From: Clostridium sp.
GTDB lineage: Bacteria > Bacillota > Clostridia > Lachnospirales > Lachnospiraceae
Assembly (NCBI GenBank): GCA_023664385.1
Contig: JAMPFU010000005.1
Location: 48,268 to 112,267 of the forward strand
Direction: 5' to 3'
Length of the DNA stretch: 64,000 bases
Shown: piece after piece, positions 37,870 to 48,231 of the stretch
Numbering within the stretch: position 1 is the first letter of the stretch
Layout of the letters: the number at the start of each line of letters is the position of its first letter
Program-made: the position numbers and the translations under genes
Notes under the pieces: generated by a model
Told to the model about the DNA's origin: nothing
The model's input: only the letters and a program-made list of their open reading frames with translations
Database searches by the model: none

Positions 37870-39086
37870 TCTTCTGCAGCCTCTCCTTGTTCAAATAAAG
37901 ATATGTCGGAAGGAATGCCGACAAGCTCACTTGTTACCAAATGTCCGTCTGCATGGCATTTTCCATTTCTGATACTTATTGTAACATTATTTTCAAGTAT
38001 TTCCACTCCTTTTTTTCGTAAGTCATCTATATATACCTGAAGCTTATTTTCTGCCTTTTCCTCCGCCTCCTCGTCAGTGTAGGTGGAAAGCTTCGGCTCG
38101 TACTCCGAAACAGTCGTTTTTTGATATGCAAGAGGTATGTAAAATGTATCAAACAGCTTCACCTTATTGTAGTCGGTTATCACATCATAGTTTACAAAGC
38201 TGTTTTCCTGCTTAAAGGGCTCAAAAACAGTTTCCCTTACAAAAAAAGAATAATAGGTTTTTTTATGTTCCGTGTAATTTTTTATGTAATGGTTCATGTC
38301 AAATTCATCTGTATAGCTTCTTTTTATCCGTCCGTAAACAAAGCCTGAAGCAGGAACATAATTTGTCTCAATCAGCTCATCGTATTCGTTGTAAATATTT
38401 ACAACGCCTGTTATGAGGATATCCCCTTTTTTTACCTCATCTCCAGCCTCCACAACTGCTACGCCGTTTTTTACGAGAATTTCCGTAATGATACAGTCCT
38501 CTGACGCAACAATATTACACGGAATACTTCGCTCTGATATTGTATTATCCCTGATTGTTTCCGTAAGGGTTACATTAAGCTGTGTTCCCTTTAGCTCACA
38601 GCTAATCCATGAAATTTCAGGGTAATCCTCACGAAGGGTGTCCTCCAGCCATTTACAATTTACTGTGCTTACTTTACTGCCAATAGGCACATAATTTTCC
38701 TTTATTCTTTTTTCAATCTCCTCAAAGGAATAAAACCCCTCGCCCTCTATATTAATGTCCCAGACGAACGTCGTATATTTCCACACTAAAAAAAGAAACA
38801 GCATAAATCCTATGAGAAAGCATTTTCTTTTTCTGTATTTATGTAATAGGAACGGTATGCCCTTTTCAAGCATAATTGCAAGCTCCGTCCCTGTTTTTTC
38901 AGCAAATGCAAGCAGCCTTTTATAGTCTTTTCGATATACACATAGGGTAAGGGCATCTTCTTTTTTGGTAATATTCCATATTTTTACATTATTTTTATTA
39001 CAGATATTGATTAATCTGTCCCCGCCCGCACCCTTTAGTATTAGTATGTAATAGCCCAATATATATTTTACAAGCTTTTTTAACAT
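37866..39086 (-). CDS. yqfD: Sporulation protein YqfD
   Basis: A 406-residue membrane protein. A cytoplasmic N-terminal domain (about 1-90), one membrane segment (about 92-110) and a large external domain with SRWEDTLREDYPEISWI-like and VEAGDEVKKGDILI sequences match the YqfD/spore IV family, made in the mother cell. It precedes phoH and ybeY, as in Bacillus. Confidence 0.93.
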   Translation of the reverse strand: MLKKLVKYILGYYILILKGAGGDRLINICNKNNVKIWNITKKEDALTLCVYRKDYKRLLAFAEKTGTELAIMLEKGIPFLLHKYRKRKCFLIGFMLFLFLVWKYTTFVWDINIEGEGFYSFEEIEKRIKENYVPIGSKVSTVNCKWLEDTLREDYPEISWISCELKGTQLNVTLTETIRDNTISERSIPCNIVASEDCIITEILVKNGVAVVEAGDEVKKGDILITGVVNIYNEYDELIETNYVPASGFVYGRIKRSYTDEFDMNHYIKNYTEHKKTYYSFFVRETVFEPFKQENSFVNYDVITDYNKVKLFDTFYIPLAYQKTTVSEYEPKLSTYTDEEAEEKAENKLQVYIDDLRKKGVEILENNVTISIRNGKCHADGHLVTSELVGIPSDISLFEQGEAAEE

Positions 39087-39120
39087 AACATCACCCTGAA
39101 TATTTGCATATATGGTTTTA

Positions 39121-39360
39121 CTATTTGCTCCATGAAATACCTTGGAGCTTTCCCTCTACAGCCATTTCAATACCTGTAAAGGAAGCAATCCTAAGCCTTT
39201 CACCATGTATGATAAGCACTCTGTCACGGCACAGTATTCTTATTTCGTTATCCGCTATTGAAATTATGCTTTTATATCCGTCTACATATGCTTTTTTATT
39301 ATCGATCAAAGTTAATCTTGTCATAAAAAAACCATTTTGTTTTAAATATATTCCATGCAA
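39121..39360 (-). CDS. yqfC: Sporulation protein YqfC, short form
   Basis: A 79-residue YabP/YqfC-type protein. ADNEIRILCRDRVLIIHGERLRI is the conserved core. It lacks about 15-20 N-terminal residues usual in the family, and the rpsU terminator abuts its 5' end. No clear ribosome site is seen for the first ATG; a second ATG lies twelve codons in. It precedes yqfD by 34 nt. Confidence 0.82.
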   Translation of the reverse strand: MHGIYLKQNGFFMTRLTLIDNKKAYVDGYKSIISIADNEIRILCRDRVLIIHGERLRIASFTGIEMAVEGKLQGISWSK

Positions 39361-39361
39361 T

Positions 39362-39392
39362 AAAAAAAGATGCTACCCAATCGGGTAACATC
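39362..39392 (-). terminator. rpsU terminator
   Basis: On the - strand GATGTTACCC, loop GATT and GGGTAGCATC, followed by TTTTTTT, 11 nt after the rpsU stop. Confidence 0.85.
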
Positions 39393-39403
39393 CTTTGATA
39401 GAC

Positions 39404-39580
39404 TTATTTATACTTGCGCTTTCTAGCAGCCTCTGACTTCTTCTTACGCTTTACGCTTGGCTTCTCGTAATGCTCTCTCTTACGAATTTCCTGCTGAATG
39501 CCAGCCTTCGCACAGTTTCTCTTGAATCTGCGAAGTGCGCTGTCCAAAGTCTCATTCTCTTTAACGATTACGTTTGACAT
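39404..39580 (-). CDS. rpsU: 30S ribosomal protein S21
   Basis: A 58-residue basic protein starting [20 protein letters not shown] and ending in a Lys/Arg-rich tail, which is the S21 family. It binds the 30S platform and helps initiation. GGGAGGG lies upstream of the ATG. A promoter at 39669-39696 and a strong terminator make it a single-gene unit. Confidence 0.97.
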   Translation of the reverse strand: MSNVIVKENETLDSALRRFKRNCAKAGIQQEIRKREHYEKPSVKRKKKSEAARKRKYK

Positions 39581-39668
39581 ATTACTCTCACCCTCCCTCC
39601 AGTTGCAAAATCAAATCTTTCGTGCTAAAAACAACTGTTTGGGTATTCTCCAAAATTGCACAACATTG

Positions 39669-39696
39669 ATTATATCACAATATATTTTTTCGTCAA
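39669..39696 (-). promoter_or_regulatory. rpsU promoter
   Basis: On the - strand TTGACG (39696-39691), a 16-nt gap and TATAAT (39674-39669), about 90 nt before the rpsU start. Confidence 0.75.
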
Positions 39697-39733
39697 CTAA
39701 AAAATGTTTTTTTTGGCAAATTTTTGCTGTATT

Positions 39734-42370
39734 TTATAGCTGAGCCTTTACTTTTTCAACGCCTGCCGAAAGTGCCTCGTCTATTCCTGCTGGATTTTTT
39801 CCTCCCGCCTGCGCCATGTTCGGGCGTCCACCGCCACCTCCGCCTACCATAGGGGCGATTTCCTTTATGATATTGCCTGCATGGGCGCCCTTGGCAACGG
39901 CATCATCTGTAGCCATAACGATAAGGTTTACCTTGCCGCCCATATCGGAAGCGAGAATGATAACTGAGCTTCCAAGCTTGGCTTTAAAGTCATCTCCCAA
40001 ATTTCTAAGGGCATTCATGTCAACATCCTTTACCTTAACAGGCAGAATTTTTATTCCTGAAACCTCTACAGCGTCTGCCATTGCATCACCCACAGAGGAT
40101 TTCGCCATCTTATCCTTCAGCTTTTCGTTTTCTGATTGGAGGCTCTTAATCTCTGCAAGCATGGCAGTAATTTTTTCAGCAAGCTTTGCAGGCTCCGTCT
40201 TTGCTGCGCTTGCAGCCGCATTAAGCTCCTCCTCAAGTTTGTTATAATACTCAATTGCGCCCTTGGAGGTAAGCGCCTCAATACGTCTTACGCCTGCCGC
40301 AACGCCCTGCTCAGACACAATCTTAAAGCTTCCTATCACATTTGTGTTAGGAACGTGGATACCGCCGCAAAGCTCCTTGGAAAACTCTCCCATGGTGACA
40401 ACTCTTACCGTATCGCCGTACTTTTCGCCAAAAAGCGCCATTGCACCTGTTTTCTTTGCCTCCTCAAGCGTCATAATATCGGTTCTAACCTGTAAATCCT
40501 TTTCGATTTCTTCATTTACGATTGCCTCAACCCTTGCAATTTCTTCCTTTGTCATTGCTTTCATATGGGTAAAGTCAAATCTTAATCTGTCACAGTCCAC
40601 ATAGGAGCCTGCCTGCTCCACATGACCTCCAAGCACGATTTTAAGCGCCTTCTGTAACAGGTGTGTCGCAGAGTGGTTTTTGCAGGTAAGTCCCCTTCTG
40701 TCACTGTCTACCTGAAGCACAACCTTTTCATTTACGGAAAAATCACCTGACTCCACATATCCGATGTGGGCTGTCTTTCCACCAACAACCTTAACCGTAT
40801 CTTTTACAACAAAGGTTGCATTTGGCGTGGAAATGATGCCTGTATCGCCACACTGACCGCCCATTGTTGCATAAAACGGCGTCTCAGCAGTAAGGATTGC
40901 GCCTGTTTCGCCCTCGGCAAGCTTATCTGCCACAGCATTTTCATTTGTGATTGCAACGATAGGCGACTCATAGCTTAATTTATCGTAGCCCACAAATTCC
41001 GTCTCAATTGATACAGGTATTTGCTCATAAACGGTAGCGTCAGCACCCATATAGTTTGTAACCTTTCGTGCCTTTCGTGCCGTTTCCCTCTGTATCTGCA
41101 TTGCCTTGTTAAAGCCGTCCTCGTCCACCGTCATGCCTGCTTCCTCTAATATTTCCTTTGTGAGGTCAAGCGGGAAACCGTAGGTATCATAAAGCTTAAA
41201 TGCGTTTTCGCCGCTAAGCTTATTTGTGCCTGCTTTCTTTATCTCGTCCACAAAAATGCTTAAAATGGAAAGTCCCTGATCTATTGTTCTGTTAAAGTTT
41301 TCTTCCTCTTTGTCTAACGTGGCAAAAATATGCTCCTGCTTGTCTGCAAGCTCAGGATATGCGTCCTTTGATACCTCAATCACGGTTTTGGAAAGCTCGG
41401 CAAGGAAACTTCCCTTTATGCCGAGCAGCCTTCCATGTCTTGCTGCACGCCGAAGCAGCCTTCTTAACACATATCCCCTGCCCTCATTGGAAGGGAGTAT
41501 GCCGTCTGACGTCATAAATGTAACTGAGCGGATATGGTCTGTAATCAAACGGATGGATACGTCCGTTTTCTCACTTTCCTTATATGTAACATGTGCCATG
41601 TCACATATCTTATCCCGCAGCGCCTTTATTGTATCAACGTCAAATATGGAATCCACGTCCTGTACAACAACCGCAAGACGCTCAAGTCCCATACCTGTAT
41701 CGATATTTTTGTGCTCAAGCTCCTCATAGTTTCCTTTTCCGTCATTGTCAAACTGGGTAAATACGTTGTTCCAAACCTCAATGTATCTGTCACAATCGCA
41801 GCCTACGGTACAATCAGGCTTGCCGCAGCCGTATTTTTCTCCCCTGTCATAGTAAACCTCAGAGCAAGGTCCACATGGTCCTGCGCCATGCTCCCAAAAA
41901 TTGTCCTCCTTGCCAAACTTGAAAATACGTTCAGGTGCTATACCGATTTCCTTATTCCATATATCAAACGCCTCATCGTCCTCAAGGTAGACCGATGGAT
42001 AGAGCCTGTCCTTATCAAGCCCCACAACCTCTGTAAGAAACTCCCATGTCCATGCAATTGCCTCATGCTTAAAGTAATCGCCAAAGGAAAAATTACCAAG
42101 CATTTCAAAAAACGTACCATGTCTTGCAGTTTTTCCTACATTTTCAATATCTCCGGTACGAATACATTTCTGACAGGTTGTCACTCTCGTCCTTGGCGGA
42201 ACCTCCTGTCCCGTAAAATATGGCTTAAGCGGCGCCATGCCTGAATTGATAAGCAACAGGCTGTTATCATTGTGAGGAATAAGAGAAAAGCTGTTCATCT
42301 TAAGATGTCCCTTGCTCTCAAAAAATTCCAAAAACATTTTTCTAAGTTCATTTACGCCGTAGTTCTTCAC
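39734..42370 (-). CDS. alaS: Alanyl-tRNA synthetase
   Basis: An 878-residue class II synthetase that charges tRNA-Ala. The catalytic domain has TCQKCIRTGDIENVGKTARH and FFEMLGNFSFGDYFK; the editing domain has HSATHLLQKAL and CGGIHVPNT; the C-terminal domain has the glycine run VGGGGGGRPNMAQAGG. The start is GTG with GGGAGG upstream. No T-box leader is seen; it lies downstream of the histidine genes. Confidence 0.97.
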   Translation of the reverse strand: MKNYGVNELRKMFLEFFESKGHLKMNSFSLIPHNDNSLLLINSGMAPLKPYFTGQEVPPRTRVTTCQKCIRTGDIENVGKTARHGTFFEMLGNFSFGDYFKHEAIAWTWEFLTEVVGLDKDRLYPSVYLEDDEAFDIWNKEIGIAPERIFKFGKEDNFWEHGAGPCGPCSEVYYDRGEKYGCGKPDCTVGCDCDRYIEVWNNVFTQFDNDGKGNYEELEHKNIDTGMGLERLAVVVQDVDSIFDVDTIKALRDKICDMAHVTYKESEKTDVSIRLITDHIRSVTFMTSDGILPSNEGRGYVLRRLLRRAARHGRLLGIKGSFLAELSKTVIEVSKDAYPELADKQEHIFATLDKEEENFNRTIDQGLSILSIFVDEIKKAGTNKLSGENAFKLYDTYGFPLDLTKEILEEAGMTVDEDGFNKAMQIQRETARKARKVTNYMGADATVYEQIPVSIETEFVGYDKLSYESPIVAITNENAVADKLAEGETGAILTAETPFYATMGGQCGDTGIISTPNATFVVKDTVKVVGGKTAHIGYVESGDFSVNEKVVLQVDSDRRGLTCKNHSATHLLQKALKIVLGGHVEQAGSYVDCDRLRFDFTHMKAMTKEEIARVEAIVNEEIEKDLQVRTDIMTLEEAKKTGAMALFGEKYGDTVRVVTMGEFSKELCGGIHVPNTNVIGSFKIVSEQGVAAGVRRIEALTSKGAIEYYNKLEEELNAAASAAKTEPAKLAEKITAMLAEIKSLQSENEKLKDKMAKSSVGDAMADAVEVSGIKILPVKVKDVDMNALRNLGDDFKAKLGSSVIILASDMGGKVNLIVMATDDAVAKGAHAGNIIKEIAPMVGGGGGGRPNMAQAGGKNPAGIDEALSAGVEKVKAQL

Positions 42371-42403
42371 TTTGCTGTCCTCCCTCTTTAAACGCCGCTA
42401 CTG

Positions 42404-42547
42404 TTACTCGTCAGCATTTTCAGCAGCCAGCTTCTCATTTTTTCTTTTGCGAAGCACCTTTCCAACGCAAATGCCAAGTCCGGCACACACAATCATAACT
42501 ACAAATTTGATTAAGTATGTTGCTAATTCTCCAAAAACTGCTCCCAT
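42404..42547 (-). CDS. Small membrane protein, 47 residues
   Basis: A short gene starting MGAVFGELATYLIKFVVMIV, with one membrane helix followed by the basic turn KVLRKRKN and an acidic tail. GGAGG lies 8 nt before the ATG. It lies between the histidine fusion gene and alaS, spaced like an operon member. Function unknown. Confidence 0.8.
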   Translation of the reverse strand: MGAVFGELATYLIKFVVMIVCAGLGICVGKVLRKRKNEKLAAENADE

Positions 42548-42571
42548 TGATACATCCTCCTAAACTTTATA

Positions 42572-43834
42572 TTATCGTCTGTCTGCAAATTCCTTTATAA
42601 TATCCGCCCATGAGATGCCGCATTCTACCATAAGCACCATCATGTGGTAAAGAAAATCCGATATTTCATATTTTATTTCTTCACGGTCAGGATTTTTGGC
42701 GGCTATAACAATCTCCGTAGCCTCCTCGCCCACCTTTTTCAGTATTTTATCGATGCCCTTTTCAAAGAGATAATTTGTATAGGAACCCTCCTTCGGATGC
42801 TTCCTTCTGTCCTTGATTATCTCGTATTCCTCCATAAATACCTTTAATGGATTTGTGTCATTGTATTCCTTTTTAACAAGGTCGGTAAAAAAGCAGGTCG
42901 GACTTCCCGTATGACAGGCGGCGCCTATCTGCGACACCCTTGCAAGTATTGTGTCCTTGTCACAGTCAAGGGTAAGTGATTTGACAAACTGGAAATGTCC
43001 GCTTGTCTCTCCCTTTGTCCAAAGCTCATTTCTGCTTCTGCTGTAGTAGGTCATCCTGCCTGTATGTATTGTTTTTTCAAATGCCTCCTTATTCATATAA
43101 GCAAGCATGAGAACCTCATCTGTTTTGTAATGCTGGGCAATGACAGGGATAAGACCATCACTATTCAGCTTAAATTCATCAAAGCTTATGGCGCTTTCAT
43201 ATAAATTGACAGGTATGCCAGAAGCCTTGCACTGTTGCTTAATCTCCATAATATCATGCTTGCATATATTGTAAAGGCTTACAATTTCTGCTTTCGTATC
43301 TCGAAGCAGCGCTGCAATATCCTCATGATTGTCCGAATAGGACTGAACCATGATTGGCAGACCGACTTCCTTTCTGATATTTTTGACAACATCGGTATAA
43401 TTATTCAGCTTATTCTGATGGATAAGCAAAAGCTCCCCTGCGCCATGCTTCTTTAACTGCTTTCCGTACTCTACAGGATTGTCACAGGATGTCAAATCAA
43501 TGGTGACGATAATCCGTTCAGAACCAAAGCGGTCCGCCGCCTCCTGCACGATATTTATATCAATCAGCGGTGCACTTTTCATGCAGACCTTTGATGCCCC
43601 TGCATAAAGAAGCTTTTTGATGTCCTCAAGACGTCTTACGCCGCCGCAGGCTATGAGAGGCACGTCTATCTGTCTTGTAATTTCCTTAATGATGGAAATG
43701 TTTTTATCGATATCCTCCCTCTCGCATGAGCTGTCAAAAAAGGCAATCTCATCTGCTCCTGCATCATTAAAAAACAATGCGTCCTCAATCGGTGTTTCCA
43801 AAGAAATACAAGGTACTATTTTTTTGTAATCCAT
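42572..43834 (-). CDS. hisIE: HisF-like/HisI/HisE fusion protein
   Basis: A 420-residue fusion. Residues 1 to about 205 resemble the HisF/HisA barrel ([37 protein letters not shown]). About 220-320 is HisI ([19 protein letters not shown]), which opens the ring of phosphoribosyl-AMP. The C-terminal 90 residues are HisE ([13 protein letters not shown]), which removes pyrophosphate from phosphoribosyl-ATP. In the barrel, Ser11 stands where HisF has its catalytic Asp11, and the loop after it is shortened, so that domain may not be active. The ATG at 43834 has AAGGAGG upstream. Confidence 0.9.
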   Translation of the reverse strand: MDYKKIVPCISLETPIEDALFFNDAGADEIAFFDSSCEREDIDKNISIIKEITRQIDVPLIACGGVRRLEDIKKLLYAGASKVCMKSAPLIDINIVQEAADRFGSERIIVTIDLTSCDNPVEYGKQLKKHGAGELLLIHQNKLNNYTDVVKNIRKEVGLPIMVQSYSDNHEDIAALLRDTKAEIVSLYNICKHDIMEIKQQCKASGIPVNLYESAISFDEFKLNSDGLIPVIAQHYKTDEVLMLAYMNKEAFEKTIHTGRMTYYSRSRNELWTKGETSGHFQFVKSLTLDCDKDTILARVSQIGAACHTGSPTCFFTDLVKKEYNDTNPLKVFMEEYEIIKDRRKHPKEGSYTNYLFEKGIDKILKKVGEEATEIVIAAKNPDREEIKYEISDFLYHMMVLMVECGISWADIIKEFADRR

Positions 43835-43860
43835 CTTTTTTCCTCCTTGTGCTTGGAATG

Positions 43861-44460
43861 TCAACCATTCAGGCTTCCCTTTGTAGAAAGTATGTTTTCG
43901 CCAAGCCTTTGGTCGTAGGTACACGCCATATCAAGTGCTCTTGCAAATGCCTTAAAGGCTGCCTCTATAATATGGTGGTTATTTTCTCCCGAAATCTGTT
44001 TTAAGTGGAGGTTCATTGCCCCACTGTAGGAAACGGCATAGAAAAATTCCTTTACCATCTCCGTATCCATATACCCAACCTGAGGAACGCTAAGCTTAAG
44101 GTCATAGGAAAGATATGGTCTGCCTGATAAGTCAACAGCCGATAGAACTAAGGTTTCATCCATGGGCAGCATAAAATTACCAAATCTGTTTATTCCCTTT
44201 TTGTCACCCAACGCTTTTTGTATTGCCTGTCCGAGAACAATGCCGGTGTCCTCAATGGTGTGATGGCAGTCGACAAATAAGTCTCCCTTTACGGTCAAAT
44301 CCAAATCAAAGAAGCCATGCCTTGCAAAGCTAATCAGCATATGGTCGAAAAACCCAATGCCAGTGTCAACCCTTGCAATGCCTGTTCCGTCTAAATTGAG
44401 TGTCATCCTTATATCTGTCTCATTTGTTTTTCTGGAAATCTCTGCTATTCTGTCAGACAA
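43861..44460 (-). CDS. hisB: Imidazoleglycerol-phosphate dehydratase
   Basis: A 199-residue enzyme that dehydrates imidazole glycerol phosphate in histidine synthesis. Conserved metal-site histidines occur in [27 protein letters not shown] and [12 protein letters not shown]. The start is TTG with AGGAG upstream. It is the single-function form found in Firmicutes. Confidence 0.96.
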   Translation of the reverse strand: MSDRIAEISRKTNETDIRMTLNLDGTGIARVDTGIGFFDHMLISFARHGFFDLDLTVKGDLFVDCHHTIEDTGIVLGQAIQKALGDKKGINRFGNFMLPMDETLVLSAVDLSGRPYLSYDLKLSVPQVGYMDTEMVKEFFYAVSYSGAMNLHLKQISGENNHHIIEAAFKAFARALDMACTYDQRLGENILSTKGSLNG

Positions 44461-44502
44461 ACAATCACGCTCCTAACCTTCAAAATACAACTATTAATTA
44501 TA

Positions 44503-45525
44503 TCATTTTAATCGAAATTTAGCAACTGCTCCGTTATTTTCTGTTTTATTTTCTTGCTCTACCGCTTCTTTCTGCGTTGCTTTCTCCTGCGGCAGCTCCT
44601 CCCTGCCGATATTCAAAATGTCCACAACGCCAAGCACCTTGTCCATGTCGCTTATAATGTCCTGTTTTAGCTTAAAATAATCAAATTCTTTTCCCAAGGA
44701 AACCTCAAACATTCTGACCTTATCCCTGAGTATGGTCATGATATTACCATTAAAAATAATCGCCATGTCTCCTGAGAGTAAGTAGGAAGTGGTAGTCTTG
44801 CCAGGCACTGTTTTATGTAAATTCAATAAATATTCCATAAAATGGGGCGTCAGAACGTAAAACGCATCATGTCCGTCTTCTGCATAAATATTAAACTTGT
44901 CGTTAAATTTCTGATTTTCCGTCTTTATATCATCCAAGTCATTGAAAGTATATTTCAATCCCATTCCATATGACATAATAATCAGTCTGCCTGTAATCTT
45001 TTTTTCAAAGCGGAATTTTGAGATACAGCCATTAAAAACAGGACGATAGTTGTTATCATTCTTCCTTCGTCTGTATACAGTTAAATCACATTGTTCATAG
45101 TACACACCTTTGTAGATACCTGTAAGAAAATCCTCTGATGATATCTTACAGGAACCTTGATTCTCGTCCCATAGACCCAATCTCATAATCTCATTCTTAC
45201 TAAACCCTTCCTCAGGATGATATGTATAATTTTGAAAAGACTTTGCAAGGGCAGGTGCTACAAGCACCTCCTTATATGCTTTTTCATATGCAAGCCTTGT
45301 CGTCTTTTGGTTTCTCGTAGCATAAATGATTGCTATTCCAACAGCAACAAGTAACGCACATACAAATACAGAGCCTGCCAGTCCCTTAATAACAAGCATA
45401 GATAACGGTCCAATCCATAAAGCAGCAAACAATGCAATAAAACTTACATTTGTAAGCTTGGTAAACAATTTTAACCTCTTATAAAGCACCTCCAAATCAG
45501 AAACACCATAGTTTACATCATTCAT
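44503..45525 (-). CDS. DUF3137-family membrane protein
   Basis: A 340-residue protein with two N-terminal membrane segments (about 24-45 and 50-70) and a long cytoplasmic domain. The cytoplasmic part has FNDKFNIYAEDGHDAFYVLTP and GDMAIIFNGNIMTI, typical of DUF3137; the tail is rich in Glu/Gln. Function unknown. It lies between hisD and hisB and has no link to histidine chemistry that can be seen. Confidence 0.85.
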   Translation of the reverse strand: MNDVNYGVSDLEVLYKRLKLFTKLTNVSFIALFAALWIGPLSMLVIKGLAGSVFVCALLVAVGIAIIYATRNQKTTRLAYEKAYKEVLVAPALAKSFQNYTYHPEEGFSKNEIMRLGLWDENQGSCKISSEDFLTGIYKGVYYEQCDLTVYRRRKNDNNYRPVFNGCISKFRFEKKITGRLIIMSYGMGLKYTFNDLDDIKTENQKFNDKFNIYAEDGHDAFYVLTPHFMEYLLNLHKTVPGKTTTSYLLSGDMAIIFNGNIMTILRDKVRMFEVSLGKEFDYFKLKQDIISDMDKVLGVVDILNIGREELPQEKATQKEAVEQENKTENNGAVAKFRLK

Positions 45526-45539
45526 ATATTTTCTCCTTC

Positions 45540-46829
45540 TTACTCAAACCTCACCTTTATGGAATTTGCATGTGCCGTAAGCTGCTCTGCCGTTGCAAAA
45601 TCTATAATATCCTGTGAAACAGGCTGCAGTGCTTCCCTTGAGAAATAAATAATGCTTGACTTCTTTATGAAATCATCGACGGAAAGGGGCGAGAAAAACT
45701 TTGCCGTTCCGTTTGTCGGAAGCACATGGTTTGGTCCTGCAAAATAGTCTCCAAGCGGTTCTGAGGAATAATCCCCAATAAAGATTGCCCCTGCATTTTT
45801 AATCTTTGTCATTGTGTCAAAGGGATTTGCCGTCATAATTTCAAGATGCTCGCTTGCAATTTCATTTGCGGTATCAATTGCCTCCTGCAAATTCCTTGCA
45901 AGAAGAATATATCCGTAGGTGTCAACGGATTTACGCATGATGTCCTTTCTTGAAAGCTCACTTATAAACTGCTCCACTTCCTCTGATACTGCTTCGGCAA
46001 GCTTTTTTGACGTTGTAATCAGGATTGCTGACGCCATCTCGTCATGCTCTGCCTGTGACAAAAGGTCGGCAGCCACATATCTTGCGTTTGCCGTTTCATC
46101 GGCAAGGACTAATATCTCACTTGGACCTGCAACGGAATCAATGCTCACATGTCCAAATACACACCGTTTTGCAAGTGCCACAAAAATATTGCCCGGTCCC
46201 ACAATCTTGTCCACCTTAGGAATACTTTCTGTTCCATATGCAAGGGCGGCAATTGCCTGTGCTCCCCCCGCCTTGTAAATTACGTCAACCCCTGCCTCAT
46301 TTGCCGCTACAAGGGTGGTCGGATATACCTTGCCCTCACTGTTGCATGGAGTAGTCATAATAATGCTTCCAACGCCTGCAACCCTTGCAGGTATGACATT
46401 CATAAGGACGGAGGATGGGTATACTGCCTTTCCGCCTGGGACATATACCCCCACCTTGTCAATCGGCGTGATTTTCTGTCCAAGCATACTTCCATTATCC
46501 TTGGAGTCAAACCAGCTGTAGCATTTTTGCTTTTCGTGGTACTCCTTTATGTTTGCCTTTGCTTTTCTTATAATCTCAACCAAAGATGGTTCTACAAGAC
46601 TGTATGCCTCGTCAATTTCCTCCTTTGTTACCGTTACATTGTCCTTATTGATTTTTGCCTGATCAAATTTTTCCGTATACTGAAACAATGCAGCGTCACC
46701 ATTCTTATGGACGTCCTCAACGATTTCCTTGACGGTCGCCTCGTAAGAGCCGTAATTGTCAGGACTTCTCTTTAACAGGTTGGCAAGGATATCTTTTTTT
46801 GTTTCCTCGTTTAATTCTATAATTCGCAT
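45540..46829 (-). CDS. hisD: Histidinol dehydrogenase
   Basis: A 429-residue zinc enzyme that oxidises histidinol to histidine in two NAD steps. VYVPGGKAVYPSSVLM, GPGNIFVALAK, SVAGPSEILVLAD and AEHDEMASAIL with the catalytic and zinc histidines are present, as is GPNHVLPTNGTAKF. GGAGG precedes the ATG. Confidence 0.97.
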   Translation of the reverse strand: MRIIELNEETKKDILANLLKRSPDNYGSYEATVKEIVEDVHKNGDAALFQYTEKFDQAKINKDNVTVTKEEIDEAYSLVEPSLVEIIRKAKANIKEYHEKQKCYSWFDSKDNGSMLGQKITPIDKVGVYVPGGKAVYPSSVLMNVIPARVAGVGSIIMTTPCNSEGKVYPTTLVAANEAGVDVIYKAGGAQAIAALAYGTESIPKVDKIVGPGNIFVALAKRCVFGHVSIDSVAGPSEILVLADETANARYVAADLLSQAEHDEMASAILITTSKKLAEAVSEEVEQFISELSRKDIMRKSVDTYGYILLARNLQEAIDTANEIASEHLEIMTANPFDTMTKIKNAGAIFIGDYSSEPLGDYFAGPNHVLPTNGTAKFFSPLSVDDFIKKSSIIYFSREALQPVSQDIIDFATAEQLTAHANSIKVRFE

Positions 46830-46850
46830 AATAATTCTCCTCCGTTTATA

Positions 46851-47486
46851 TTAATAAAACATCAAAATACAAAAGCATAAAACGAAACCTATTAAATACA
46901 AAATAATGGAAATATACCCCATAGGACGATTTTGCGGCTTCTTTCTACATATTATGTATACACCAATCAAAAAGCCTGCCAAAAGAAATACACCGCCAAT
47001 TACCTTACACCATGCAAAGCCTGTATACGATAAATCAACATAATTCGATGTATTAAACTGTATTCCAGTTCCAATCAAGCTTGTATTATATTGTTCAATC
47101 ATATTTTTAACCTTCGACTGATATTTTGTCATCTTTCCCTTAAGAACAACCTTTTTGACGGCAAACCCATTGCTGTCGAAATTGTCTTTATACCATGATT
47201 TGTTTGCTCTGACAATACAATAATTTGTACCGCTTTCATCTATCACTGCATAATAATGCTCTGTTCCGACGGGAATAAAGTTGATTGAATGTTTATATTC
47301 ACATACCTCGGCAGCAAAAACAGCCTCCCCTGATACATATGTATTTACAGCTTCATTATCAAATAAATTGCCTGTCGGCTTACTCGCTAGTGCTCCAATC
47401 CCGGTAATCAAACACCATATGCCATAACATTCAATTAATACCATAAGTATAATTAAAAAAACAAACCCCGATTTTTCTTTTTTCAT
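46851..47486 (-). CDS. Membrane protein of unknown function in the histidine operon
   Basis: A 211-residue protein with a membrane segment at about 9-30, an external domain of about 125 residues and two C-terminal segments (about 155-178 and 190-210). No family recognised. AAGGAG precedes the ATG. It lies between hisG and hisD, on the same strand, with a 54-nt gap to hisG. Confidence 0.75.
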   Translation of the reverse strand: MKKEKSGFVFLIILMVLIECYGIWCLITGIGALASKPTGNLFDNEAVNTYVSGEAVFAAEVCEYKHSINFIPVGTEHYYAVIDESGTNYCIVRANKSWYKDNFDSNGFAVKKVVLKGKMTKYQSKVKNMIEQYNTSLIGTGIQFNTSNYVDLSYTGFAWCKVIGGVFLLAGFLIGVYIICRKKPQNRPMGYISIILYLIGFVLCFCILMFY

Positions 47487-47540
47487 AACTGAGTATCTCC
47501 TTATTACTTTTCTCCGTTTTGCAATAAAAACATGTACCGC

Positions 47541-48182
47541 CTACTCTTTTATCAGCTCATTCAAATCATTTAACAGCTTTCTGATACGCTCATGCTCCAT
47601 TTTAAGGCTTACCTGATTGACAACGACCCTTGCAGAAAGCGGACAAATCTCCTCAAGCACCTCAAGCCCGTTTTCACGAAGGGTTGAGCCTGTCTCAACA
47701 ATATCCACAATAACCTCAGCCAAATCCACGATAGGTGCAAGCTCTACGGAACCGTTCAGCTTAATAATTTCCACAGTCTGATTTTTTTTATTCTGAAAAT
47801 AATCCTGTGCAATGTTAGGATATTTGCTTGCCACCCTGATTATCTCATTTTTTGTAAGAAGCTCCCTTGCAGACGCAGGACCACAGACACACATTTTACA
47901 GTTTCCAAAGCCTAAATCCATAACCTCGTAGAGATTTCTGCCCTCCTCCAATATGGTGTCCTTTCCAACAACACCGATGTCCGCAGCTCCGTATTCCACA
48001 TAGGTTGGAACGTCCGAAGCCTTTGCAAGAAAAAATTTTATTTTGTGCTCCTCGTTTGTAAATATCAGCTTTCTCGTGTCGGGGTCAAGGGCTTCCCCAC
48101 AGGAAATTCCCATCTTTTCAAAAAGGGTCAGCGTTTTTTTTGCAAGCCTGCCCTTTGCAAGTGCAAATGTTAAATATCTCAT
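47541..48182 (-). CDS. hisG: ATP phosphoribosyltransferase catalytic subunit, short form
   Basis: A 213-residue HisG of the short type, which needs HisZ to work. It performs the first step of histidine synthesis, joining ATP and [31 protein letters not shown] and the PRPP loop [14 protein letters not shown] are present. It follows hisZ directly, as expected. Confidence 0.95.
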   Translation of the reverse strand: MRYLTFALAKGRLAKKTLTLFEKMGISCGEALDPDTRKLIFTNEEHKIKFFLAKASDVPTYVEYGAADIGVVGKDTILEEGRNLYEVMDLGFGNCKMCVCGPASARELLTKNEIIRVASKYPNIAQDYFQNKKNQTVEIIKLNGSVELAPIVDLAEVIVDIVETGSTLRENGLEVLEEICPLSARVVVNQVSLKMEHERIRKLLNDLNELIKE

Positions 48183-48231
48183 AGTCTATACCTGTCATCC
48201 TCTCAGTTATTTTAATTACCATAAAAATTTT

